Assembly: GCA_039649115.1 (NCBI GenBank)
Contig: JBBWZQ010000211.1
Span: 1-10,801 of the forward strand
Source: DATEJJ01 sp039649115
GTDB taxonomy: Bacteria > Actinomycetota > Actinomycetes > Mycobacteriales > Micromonosporaceae
Direction of reading: 5' to 3'
DNA: 10,801 nucleotides
The position numbers were made by a program, and so were the translations under genes. The notes below the pieces were generated by a model, which worked only from the letters and a program-made list of their open reading frames with translations, had not been told where the DNA came from and ran no database searches. Positions 1 to 5,886 of the stretch are shown here, one piece after another (positions within the stretch are counted from its first letter, which is position 1; every line of letters starts with the position of its first letter).

Positions 1-11
1 CGGCGAAGGTG

Positions 12-34
12 TCACGTGGTGGAAGCACACGTGA
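12..34. repeat. Short inverted repeat TCACGTG / CACGTGA
   Basis: Perfect 7-bp arms at 12-18 (TCACGTG) and 28-34 (CACGTGA) flank a 9-nt spacer. Each arm contains the palindrome CACGTG, so this is both an inverted repeat and a pair of identical 6-bp palindromes. It could be a regulator site or the end structure of an upstream gene lying outside the window. No U-run follows, so an intrinsic terminator is unlikely. The first 60 bases otherwise hold nothing I can assign: reading frames from the left edge stop at 32-34 (frame 2) and 64-66 (frame 1), with no recognisable product. Confidence 0.4.
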
Positions 35-60
35 GGCACGTCTACGCTGGCAACCCGGCA

Positions 61-156
61 GCGTGACCAGGCAGGCGTGACCAGGCAGGCGTGACCAGGC
101 AGGCGTGACCAGGCAGGCGTGACCAGGCAGGCGTGACCAGGCAAGCGTGACCAGGA
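61..156. repeat. 14-bp tandem repeat, about 7 copies
   Basis: The unit GCGTGACCAGGCAG is repeated head to tail at 61-74, 75-88, 89-102, 103-116, 117-130 and 131-144 (last base A instead of G), followed by a partial copy from 145. The first five copies are identical. Because 14 is not a multiple of 3 and each unit holds a TGA, the array closes every + frame, so it is not coding on that strand. Each unit contains GTGA (an overlapping start and stop), and the GTG of the last copy (147) is in frame with the downstream gene. Such identical short arrays can vary in copy number by slippage, which is an inference here. Confidence 0.95.
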
Positions 157-170
157 TGAGGGGGCGGCTG

Positions 171-626
171 ATGGATCGGCAGGGCGAGGGGACGGACGAG
201 TGGGACGAGGTCGAGGATGACGGGGTGCTCGACGCCTCCGACACGCTCGACGACGACGCGGTCAAGGATCCGCTCGACACCGGCATCGTGGCGGCGGACC
301 GCTGGTCGGGGGCCAACCGCTTCGGCACCACGGCCGCGGAGGCGCGGGCCGGGGAGTCGCTGGAGCAGTTGCTCGCCGAGGAGGAGCCGGACGTCGACCC
401 GTACGCCGACGGGGGCGACGACGAGGACGAGCTGACCCGGCGCGGGTACGAGCCGGAGGCGCGGGCGGGGCGGTTGGTCGCCAGTGACGAGGGCTTCGGC
501 GAGGACGACGAGTCCGGCGCCGTGGCGCGGGACGCCGGGGTGGACGCGGGCGGCGCCAGCGCGGAGGAGGCCGCGATCCACGTGGTCGACGATCCCGACG
601 GCCCCGGGGACGGCCCGCTGCGGTGA
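171..626 (+). CDS. DUF5709-type acidic protein
   Basis: A 151-residue, strongly acidic protein with no signal peptide or membrane segment. It resembles the actinobacterial DUF5709 family: a GTTAAEARAGESLEQ stretch at about residues 52-66 followed by LLAEEEPDV to residue 75, then a GRLVASDEG block near 100-109, then a C-terminal GGASAEEAAIHVVDD block. These blocks are what I recall of the family, and no function is known to me. I chose ATG 171 because AGGGG at 159-163 lies 7 nt upstream. An in-frame GTG at 147 would begin inside the tandem repeat and lacks a comparable ribosome site. hutU begins 74 nt downstream on the same strand, but nothing links the two functionally. The many Asp/Glu residues and absence of Cys suggest a largely disordered cytoplasmic protein. 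Confidence 0.75.
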   Translation: MDRQGEGTDEWDEVEDDGVLDASDTLDDDAVKDPLDTGIVAADRWSGANRFGTTAAEARAGESLEQLLAEEEPDVDPYADGGDDEDELTRRGYEPEARAGRLVASDEGFGEDDESGAVARDAGVDAGGASAEEAAIHVVDDPDGPGDGPLR

Positions 627-700
627 TCCACAGCCAGGATCCCGGGCCTAGAGAGTCACTGCAAGGACAAGGGCCACAGCCAGGAGAGGAGGACTCGCGG

Positions 701-2356
701 ATGAGTGAGTCACGGACGCTGCGGGCCCCGCGCGGCCCGCGGCGTACGGCACGCGGCTGGGGCCAGGAGGCCGCGCTGCGGATGCTGCACAACAACCTCG
801 ACCCCGAGGTGGCCGAACACCCCGAACAACTCATCGTGTACGGGGGCACCGGCAAGGCGGCCCGCGACTGGGCCTCGTTCGACGCGATCGTGCGTACGCT
901 CGGCACGCTCGCCGACGACGAGACGATGCTCGTGCAGTCGGGCCGGCCGGTGGGCGTGTTCCGCACGCACGAGTGGGCGCCGCGGGTACTGATAGCCAAC
1001 TCCAACCTGGTCGGCGACTGGGCCACCTGGCCGGAGTTCCGCCGGCTGGAGAAGCTCGGCCTGACCATGTACGGCCAGATGACCGCCGGCTCCTGGATCT
1101 ACATCGGCACCCAGGGCATCCTGCAGGGCACGTACGAGACGTTCGCGGCCGTGGCGGCCAAGCGCTTCGGCGGCTCGCTCGCCGGCACCGTCACGCTCAC
1201 CGCCGGGCTGGGCGGGATGGGCGGCGCGCAGCCGCTCGCGGTCACCATGAACGGTGGCGTCGCGATCTGCGTCGAGTGCGACCCGTCGCGCATCGCCCGC
1301 CGCATCGAGCACCGGTACCTGGACCGGCATGCGTCCACTGTGGACGAGGCGCTGCGCCTCGCCGGGGACGCGAAGGCGCGGCGGGTACCGCTGTCCATCG
1401 GCGTGCTGGGCAATGCCGCCGAGGTGCTGCCCGCACTGCTGGCCCGGGGTGCCCCGATCGACATCGTCACCGACCAGACCTCGGCGCACGACCCGCTCGC
1501 GTACCTGCCGGTGGGTGTCGACTTCCCGGACATGGCGCAGTACGCGCGGGACAAGCCGGAGGAGTTCACCGACCGGGCCCGCACCTCGATGGCGCGGCAC
1601 GTGGCGGCGATGGTCGGCTTCCAGGACGCCGGTGCCGAGGTGTTCGACTACGGCAACTCGATCCGCGGCGAGGCGCAACTCGCCGGGTACGGCCGGGCGT
1701 TCGCCTTCCCCGGCTTCGTACCGGCCTACATCCGGCCGCTGGTCTGCGAGGGCAAGGGCCCGTTCCGGTGGGCCGCACTGTCCGGCGACCCGGCCGACAT
1801 CGCCGCGACCGACCGGGCGGTGCTCGACCTGTTCCCGGACAACGAGCCGCTGGCCCGCTGGATCCGGCTGGCCGGGGAGAAGGTGGCCTTCCAGGGGCTG
1901 CCGGCGCGCATCTGCTGGCTCGGGTACGGCGAGCGGGACAAGGCCGGGCTGCGCTTCAACGAGATGGTCGCCTCGGGCGAGCTGGCGGCACCGATCGTCA
2001 TCGGCCGCGACCACCTCGACTGCGGCTCGGTCGCGAGCCCGTACCGGGAGACCGAGGCGATGGCCGACGGGTCCGACGCGATCGCGGACTGGCCGCTGCT
2101 CAACGCGCTGGTGAACACGGCGTCCGGCGCGTCCTGGGTGTCCATCCACCACGGCGGCGGGGTGGGCATCGGCCGCTCCATCCACGCCGGGCAGGTCAGC
2201 GTGGCGGACGGCACCGCGCTGGCCGCGCAGAAGCTGGAGCGGGTGCTGACCAACGATCCCGGCACGGGTGTCATCCGGCACGCGGACGCGGGCTACGAGC
2301 GCGCGGCCGAGGTGGCGGCGCGCGAGGGCGTGCGCGTGCCCATGCGAGAGCCGTGA
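701..2356 (+). CDS. hutU: Urocanate hydratase (urocanase)
   Basis: Second enzyme of histidine degradation: it adds water to urocanate using tightly bound NAD+ as an electrophile, giving 4-imidazolone-5-propionate in the cytoplasm. The 551 residues match the usual length (about 550-560). Visible family landmarks are YGGTGKAARDW from residue 47, the glycine-rich GLGGMGGAQPL from 169 (NAD site), CVECDPSRIARR, the urocanase signature FQGLPARICWLGYG with the catalytic Cys at residue 405, DHLDCGSVASPYRETEAM from 437, and the HHGGGVGIG stretch near the C-terminus. ATG 701 is chosen because the purine-rich AGGAGAGGAGG (682-692) precedes it at good spacing. The frame is open further upstream, but that extension has no family similarity. 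An M20 hydrolase and hutF follow on the same strand, which supports a hut operon. The identification is very secure. Confidence 0.97.
   Translation: MSESRTLRAPRGPRRTARGWGQEAALRMLHNNLDPEVAEHPEQLIVYGGTGKAARDWASFDAIVRTLGTLADDETMLVQSGRPVGVFRTHEWAPRVLIANSNLVGDWATWPEFRRLEKLGLTMYGQMTAGSWIYIGTQGILQGTYETFAAVAAKRFGGSLAGTVTLTAGLGGMGGAQPLAVTMNGGVAICVECDPSRIARRIEHRYLDRHASTVDEALRLAGDAKARRVPLSIGVLGNAAEVLPALLARGAPIDIVTDQTSAHDPLAYLPVGVDFPDMAQYARDKPEEFTDRARTSMARHVAAMVGFQDAGAEVFDYGNSIRGEAQLAGYGRAFAFPGFVPAYIRPLVCEGKGPFRWAALSGDPADIAATDRAVLDLFPDNEPLARWIRLAGEKVAFQGLPARICWLGYGERDKAGLRFNEMVASGELAAPIVIGRDHLDCGSVASPYRETEAMADGSDAIADWPLLNALVNTASGASWVSIHHGGGVGIGRSIHAGQVSVADGTALAAQKLERVLTNDPGTGVIRHADAGYERAAEVAAREGVRVPMREP
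721..740 (+). other. GC hairpin in hutU codons 7-14
   Basis: GCGGGCC (721-727) and GGCCCGC (734-740) can form a 7-bp all-G/C stem with a 6-nt loop, about 20 nt into the hutU reading frame. It codes part of an Ala-Pro-Arg-Gly-Pro-Arg-Arg N-terminal segment. It may simply reflect GC-rich Pro/Arg codons; an effect on translation is possible but unproven. Confidence 0.35.
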
Positions 2357-2380
2357 CCGAGCGCACCGAGCGAAGCGAGG
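2356..2380. repeat. Tandem ACCGAGCG element after hutU
   Basis: ACCGAGCGC (2356-2364) is followed directly by ACCGAGCGA (2365-2373) and AGCGAGG (2374-2380), overlapping the last base of the hutU stop codon. From memory, GAGCGAAGCGAG-like strings are frequent between genes in Micromonosporaceae, so this may be a copy of a dispersed intergenic element. A genome-wide count would decide. Confidence 0.45.
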
Positions 2381-2391
2381 GCCACGAGGAC

Positions 2392-2436
2392 ATGGCCGAA
2401 GCTGGCACAGCCAGGACCGAGGCTGGCACAGCATGA
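2392..2436 (+). CDS. Possible 14-aa leader peptide coupled to the M20 gene
   Basis: ATG 2392 opens a 14-codon frame encoding MAEAGTARTEAGTA. Its TGA (2434-2436) overlaps the ATG (2433-2435) of the M20 gene as ATGA. GAGGG lies at 2376-2380, 11 nt before ATG 2392, and GAGGA at 2386-2390 sits very close to it. The peptide contains two EAGTA units because the DNA carries the direct repeat GCTGGCACAGC at 2401-2411 and 2422-2432. The M20 start itself has only GAGG at 2419-2422, 10 nt upstream, so translation through this mini-frame could deliver ribosomes to it. Whether it is translated is unknown. It could also be non-coding spacer created by the repeat. Confidence 0.35.
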   Translation: MAEAGTARTEAGTA

Positions 2437-3635
2437 CGTTCGCCGACCTGTGGGCCGAGCTGCTGCCGATCGGGCGGGACGCGGCGACCGGCGGGTACCA
2501 GCGGTTCTCGTGGGGCGACGCCGACCTGGCCGCCCGGGACTGGTTCACCGGGCAGGCCCGGGTACGCGACCTGGACGTGCACACCGACCGCAACGGCAAC
2601 CTGTGGGCCTGGTGGGGTCCGCCCGGCCCGGACGCCGTCGTCACCGGTTCGCACCTGGACTCGGTGCCGGACGGCGGCGCGTTCGACGGTCCACTGGGGA
2701 TCGTCAGCGCGCTGGCCGCGGTGGACCGGCTGCGTGCGCGCGGCGCCCGTCCGGTGCGGCCGGTCGCGCTCGCCGTGTTCGTCGAGGAGGAGGGTGCCCG
2801 GTTCGGCGTGCCGTGCCTGGGTTCGCGGCTGCTCACCGGCGCCGTCCCGGCCGCCCGGGCCCGGGACCTGCGCGACGCGGACGGGGTCACCTGGGCCGCC
2901 GCGATGGCCGCCGCGGGGCTCGACCCGGACGCGATCGGCGCGGACGACGCGCTGCTCGGCCAGGCCGGCGCGTTCGTCGAACTGCACGTGGAGCAGGGCC
3001 GCGCGCTGGTGCACCGGGACGCGCCGGTGGGCGTGGCCAGCGCGATCTGGCCGCACGGCCGGTGGCGGCTGGACTTCACCGGCGAGGCCAACCACGCCGG
3101 CACCACGCAGCTCACCGACCGGCGCGACCCGATGCTCACCTTCGCGAACACGGTGCTCTCCGCGCGGAAGAAGGCGCGGCTGGCCGGCGCGCTCGCCACG
3201 ATCGGCAAGGTGGTGGTGGAGCCGGGCGCCACCAACGCGATCCCGTCCGCGGTGCGCGCGTGGCTGGACGCGCGGGCGCCGGACGAGCAGACGCTCGACG
3301 CGACCACCGAGGAGATCCTGCGGGCCGCGGCCGAGCGCGCCGCACGCGATGGTACGGCCGTGCGGGGCACGTGCGAGTCGTACACGCCGGCGGTGGAGTT
3401 CGCGAGCGGGCTGCGCGACCGGATCAGCGGGCGGCTGGGCGGGGTACCGGTGCTGCCGACCGGCGCGGGGCACGACGCGGCGGTGCTCGCGGCGCGGGTA
3501 CCGACCGCGATGCTGTTCGTGCGCAACCCGACCGGCGTCTCGCACGCGCCGGGCGAGCACGCCAGCCTGGCGGACTGCCTCGCCGGCGTGGACGCCCTGG
3601 CCGACGTGCTGGAGGACCTCGCGTGCCAGCCCTGA
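2433..3635 (+). CDS. M20-family amidohydrolase (allantoate amidohydrolase / N-carbamoyl-L-amino acid hydrolase type), possible N-formylglutamate deformylase
   Basis: A 400-residue dinuclear-metal hydrolase of peptidase family M20, in the branch containing allantoate amidohydrolase and L-N-carbamoylase. Expected metal ligands are visible: His74 in GSHLDSVPDGG, Asp85 in FDGPLG, the Glu pair in VEEEGARFG (near 118-120), His185 in ELHVEQG and His371 in GVSHAPGEH. The HAGTT segment of the dimerisation/substrate domain is also present. Length is normal for the family (about 400-420). The start at ATG 2433 gives the family's usual N-terminus and overlaps the stop of a mini-ORF. The stop lies 13 bp inside the next gene, hutF, so the two are translationally linked. 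Placement between hutU and hutF suggests hydrolysis of N-formyl-L-glutamate, the HutF product, in place of HutG. That role is an inference: sequence alone shows only a carbamoyl/formyl-amide type amidohydrolase. Confidence 0.88.
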   Translation: MTFADLWAELLPIGRDAATGGYQRFSWGDADLAARDWFTGQARVRDLDVHTDRNGNLWAWWGPPGPDAVVTGSHLDSVPDGGAFDGPLGIVSALAAVDRLRARGARPVRPVALAVFVEEEGARFGVPCLGSRLLTGAVPAARARDLRDADGVTWAAAMAAAGLDPDAIGADDALLGQAGAFVELHVEQGRALVHRDAPVGVASAIWPHGRWRLDFTGEANHAGTTQLTDRRDPMLTFANTVLSARKKARLAGALATIGKVVVEPGATNAIPSAVRAWLDARAPDEQTLDATTEEILRAAAERAARDGTAVRGTCESYTPAVEFASGLRDRISGRLGGVPVLPTGAGHDAAVLAARVPTAMLFVRNPTGVSHAPGEHASLADCLAGVDALADVLEDLACQP

Positions 3636-4978
3636 CCACCTGGTGGGCCGAGTACGCGTGGCTGCCCGCCGGTCTGGCGTCCGGCGTGCTCGTCGAGGTC
3701 GACGGCGAGCGGATCGCGGCGGTGCGGCCGGACTCCCCCGCACCGGCCGGCGCCGTGCGGCTGGCCGGGCTGACCCTGCCCGGCCTCGCCAACGCGCACT
3801 CCCACGCCTTCCACCGCGCCCTGCGCGCCCGCGCCCAGGCCGGCCGCGGCACCTTCTGGACCTGGCGCGACCTCATGTACACCGTCGCCGGCACCCTCGA
3901 CCCCGACCGGTACCTGGCACTGGCCCGCGCGGTCTACGCGGAGATGGCACTGGCCGGCATCACCTGCGTCGGTGAGTTCCACTACGTGCACCACGCGCCC
4001 GGCGGCACCCCCTACCGCGACCCCACCGTCATGGCCGCGGCGCTGGTGGCCGCCGCCGGACAGGCCGGCATCCGGATCACCCTGCTCGACACGTGCTACC
4101 TCGCCGGCGGCGTCGGGCAGCCACTGGCCGGGCCGCAGGCGCGCTTCGGCGACGGGGACGCGGAGCGCTGGGCGGCGCGCGCGTCCACAGTGGAGGACGC
4201 GGTGCGGGCCGAGGGGCACGCGCGGGTCGGCGCCGCGCTGCATTCGGTACGGGCGGTGCCGCCCGAGCAGATGCCGGTCGTGGTGGCGTGGGCGGCGCAG
4301 CGCGGTGCACCGCTGCACCTGCACCTGTCGGAGCAGCCGGCCGAGAACGAGGCGTGCCTGGCCGCCTACGGTGCCACGCCGACCCGGGTACTGGCGGACG
4401 CGGGCGCGCTGGCGCAGCGCACCACCGCGGTCCACGCCACCCACCTGACCGCGGCGGACATCGACGCGCTCGGCTCCTCCCGTACCCGAATCTGCATGTG
4501 TCCCACGACGGAGCGCGACCTGGCCGACGGCATCGGGCCGGCGCGCGCGCTGGCCGGCGCGGGCTCGCCGCTGGCGCTCGGCAGCGACAGCCACGCGGTC
4601 ATCGACCTGTTCGAGGAGGCGCGCGCGGTCGAGCTGGACGAGCGGCTGCGCACCGGGGCCCGCGGCCACTGGCCCGCCGCCGACCTGCTGCGCGCGGCCA
4701 CAGTGGACGGTCACGCGGCGCTGGGCTGGCCGGCGGCGGGCCGGATCGAGCCGGGCTGCCTGGCCGACCTGGTGACCGTCGCGCTGGACACGCCGCGCAC
4801 GGCCGGATTCGAGCCCGCCACGGCGGCCGAGTCCGCGGTCTTCGCGGCGACCGCGGCCGACGTGCGGCACGTGCTGGTCGGCGGCCGGTTCGTGGTACGG
4901 GACGGCCGCCACCAGCTCATCGAGGACGTGGCCGGTGCGCTGCGGCACGGCATCGCCGGCGTGACCCGACGGGGTTGA
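3623..4978 (+). CDS. hutF: Formimidoylglutamate deiminase
   Basis: Amidohydrolase-superfamily enzyme that hydrolyses N-formimino-L-glutamate to N-formyl-L-glutamate and ammonia (EC 3.5.3.13). The 451 residues match the family. Metal and active-site motifs are in order: HSHAFHRAL with His59 and His61, LHLHLSEQPAENEA with His232 and His234, VHATHL with His271 and His274, CMCPTTERDLADG, and GSDSHAVID with Asp322. The HLSEQ and TTERDL(A/G)DG signatures are characteristic of HutF rather than HutI or other guanine-deaminase-like relatives. GTG 3623 is selected: GGAGG (3611-3615) lies 7 nt upstream, and the start overlaps the preceding gene by 13 bp. It is the last gene of the hut group here; the imidazolonepropionase gene often found next in actinomycetes is absent, and an Hsp20 gene follows. 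Confidence 0.93.
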   Translation: MPALTTWWAEYAWLPAGLASGVLVEVDGERIAAVRPDSPAPAGAVRLAGLTLPGLANAHSHAFHRALRARAQAGRGTFWTWRDLMYTVAGTLDPDRYLALARAVYAEMALAGITCVGEFHYVHHAPGGTPYRDPTVMAAALVAAAGQAGIRITLLDTCYLAGGVGQPLAGPQARFGDGDAERWAARASTVEDAVRAEGHARVGAALHSVRAVPPEQMPVVVAWAAQRGAPLHLHLSEQPAENEACLAAYGATPTRVLADAGALAQRTTAVHATHLTAADIDALGSSRTRICMCPTTERDLADGIGPARALAGAGSPLALGSDSHAVIDLFEEARAVELDERLRTGARGHWPAADLLRAATVDGHAALGWPAAGRIEPGCLADLVTVALDTPRTAGFEPATAAESAVFAATAADVRHVLVGGRFVVRDGRHQLIEDVAGALRHGIAGVTRRG

Positions 4979-5002
4979 AATCTGCATCAGCCGCGATAGA
5001 AT
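4975..5002 (+). promoter_or_regulatory. Housekeeping-type promoter for hsp20
   Basis: TTGAAA (4975-4980) and TAGAAT (4997-5002) are separated by 16 nt. Each matches 5 of 6 positions of the vegetative sigma consensus (TTGACA / TATAAT), in a conspicuously AT-rich patch of a very GC-rich sequence. The -35 box overlaps the hutF stop codon (4976-4978). Transcription would start at about 5009-5011, leaving a leader of roughly 30 nt before the Hsp20 start. I do not see the CTTGAGT-N7-ACTCAAG (HAIR) site of HspR-controlled genes. Confidence 0.65.
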
Positions 5003-5011
5003 ACGTGCACT

Positions 5012-5024
5012 GGTTGACCCAACC
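5012..5024. promoter_or_regulatory. Small palindrome in hsp20 leader, possible operator
   Basis: GGTTG (5012-5016) and CAACC (5020-5024) are perfect inverted 5-bp arms around ACC. The element starts just after the predicted transcription start and ends 2 nt before the GGAGG ribosome site (5027-5031). That position suits either a repressor site or a small RNA hairpin. The MerR-type protein encoded two genes on is the natural candidate ligand, but 5-bp arms are weak evidence. Confidence 0.35.
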
Positions 5025-5041
5025 CTGGAGGTGTGTTGGTC

Positions 5042-5488
5042 ATGCTGATGCGTTTCGATCCGTTCCGCGACTTCGACCGCCTCGCCGGTGAGGTGCTGGG
5101 CGCGGCACGCACGCCGGCCCTGATGCCGATGGACTGCCTGCGCACGGGAGACACCGTCGTCGTGCGTTTCGACCTGCCCGGCATCGACGCCGACTCGCTG
5201 GACGTCTCGGCGGAGAACAACACGCTGACGGTGCGCGCCGAGCGCCGCCGCCGCGACCCCGAGGACGCCACCTACCTGGTGTCGGAGCGCCCGTCGGGCA
5301 GCTACAGCCGGCAACTGGTCCTCGGTGACGGGCTCAACGTCGAGGACATCCACGCCGAGTACCGCGACGGGGTGCTGAGCCTGAGCATTCCCGTGGCCGA
5401 GCAGGCCAAGCCGCGCAGGATCGAGATCGACCGGGGCGGAGACGCCGCGATCGGCGCGCGCGAGGGCCACAAGGTGATCTCGGGTTAG
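5042..5488 (+). CDS. Hsp20 / alpha-crystallin small heat-shock protein
   Basis: ATP-independent chaperone of 148 residues that would bind unfolding proteins in the cytoplasm as an oligomer. The N-terminus MLMRFDPFRDFDRL is typical of actinobacterial Hsp20. The alpha-crystallin domain spans roughly residues 38-125 (DTVVVRFDLPGID onward). It carries the diagnostic A-x-x-x-x-G-V-L element in AEYRDGVLSLSIPV and ends in a short I-E-I motif, the IxI tail that docks into neighbouring subunits. ATG 5042 is preferred: GGAGG at 5027-5031 lies 10 nt away. In-frame GTG 5033, TTG 5036 and ATG 5048 are alternatives. Its own strong promoter lies just upstream, separating it from the hut genes. A MerR-type regulator follows after 64 nt, a common arrangement for autoregulated chaperone genes. 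Confidence 0.95.
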   Translation: MLMRFDPFRDFDRLAGEVLGAARTPALMPMDCLRTGDTVVVRFDLPGIDADSLDVSAENNTLTVRAERRRRDPEDATYLVSERPSGSYSRQLVLGDGLNVEDIHAEYRDGVLSLSIPVAEQAKPRRIEIDRGGDAAIGAREGHKVISG

Positions 5489-5501
5489 TCCGGGGTAGGA
5501 C

Positions 5502-5530
5502 CAGGGCCCTGTCCTCGTGACGGGGCCCTG
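5502..5530 (+). terminator. GC-rich hairpin between hsp20 and merR
   Basis: CAGGGCCC (5502-5509) and GGGCCCTG (5523-5530) form a perfect 8-bp stem with a 13-nt loop, 14 nt after the Hsp20 stop. There is no U-tract, so it is at most a weak terminator or attenuator, or an mRNA 3' end-stabilising structure allowing more Hsp20 than MerR. The left arm is also part of the 10-bp palindrome CAGGGCCCTG (5502-5511), so a protein-binding role is possible. Confidence 0.55.
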
Positions 5531-5552
5531 CCCGTCCGGCGGGAGGAGCATC

Positions 5553-5873
5553 ATGGCGTCTCCGCTCGACGATGCGAGCTATCCGGGATACGCGATGGGC
5601 GCGGCCGCCGACGCGATCGGGGTCACCCCGGCGTTCCTGCGCGCGGTGGAGACCGCCGGGCTGTTCGAGGCGCACCGCAGCGACGGCGGGCACCGCCGGT
5701 ACAGCCGCGAGGACCTGCGGCGCGCCGACCGGGCCCGGCACCTGGTCGACGACGGGATGCGCCTGGACGCCGCGGTGCGGATCGTGCGCCTGGAGTACCA
5801 GCTGGCCGCCGCGAACGCCATGGTCGAGATCCTGCGCCGCCGGCTGCACGACCCGGGTCGCCGGCCGGGGTAG
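5553..5873 (+). CDS. Short MerR-type transcriptional regulator
   Basis: A 106-residue DNA-binding protein with a MerR-like winged helix-turn-helix at about residues 14-58: MGAAADAIGVTPAFLRAVE, then the wing GGHRRYSREDL. The tail from about residue 70 to 100 is helical and rich in Arg/Leu (IVRLEYQLAAANAMVEILRRRL), fitting the short antiparallel coiled coil used for dimerisation. No Cys or effector domain is present, so metal sensing is unlikely; it is HspR-sized. GGGAGG (5541-5546) precedes ATG 5553. Position directly after hsp20 suggests it controls that gene, probably through sites near 4975-5024. That is context-based inference. It converges with lacI, whose end is 13 nt away. Confidence 0.85.
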   Translation: MASPLDDASYPGYAMGAAADAIGVTPAFLRAVETAGLFEAHRSDGGHRRYSREDLRRADRARHLVDDGMRLDAAVRIVRLEYQLAAANAMVEILRRRLHDPGRRPG

Positions 5874-5886
5874 CCCGCAGCCGGGG

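Noticed and set aside
1..66. Possible C-terminal tail of an upstream gene (frame 2 ends at 32-34, frame 1 at 64-66)
   Set aside because: Ten or twenty residues with no recognisable motif; two frames are equally possible.
61..156. CRISPR array
   Set aside because: Units are 14 bp and directly adjacent with no spacers, so this is a plain tandem repeat.
2268..2432. Longer N-terminus for the M20 enzyme using the open frame inside hutU
   Set aside because: The extension lies within hutU, is Arg-rich and unlike the family. The family's usual N-terminus begins at ATG 2433.
4975..5024. HspR operator (HAIR) upstream of hsp20
   Set aside because: No CTTGAGT/ACTCAAG pair is present; TTGAAA is better explained as a -35 box.
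710..5554. A 1614-codon open frame on the minus strand
   Set aside because: It runs antisense to hutU, the M20 gene, hutF and hsp20, all of which have clear family motifs. It is low-complexity Arg/Gly/Ala/Val-rich translation, as expected opposite GC-rich codons.
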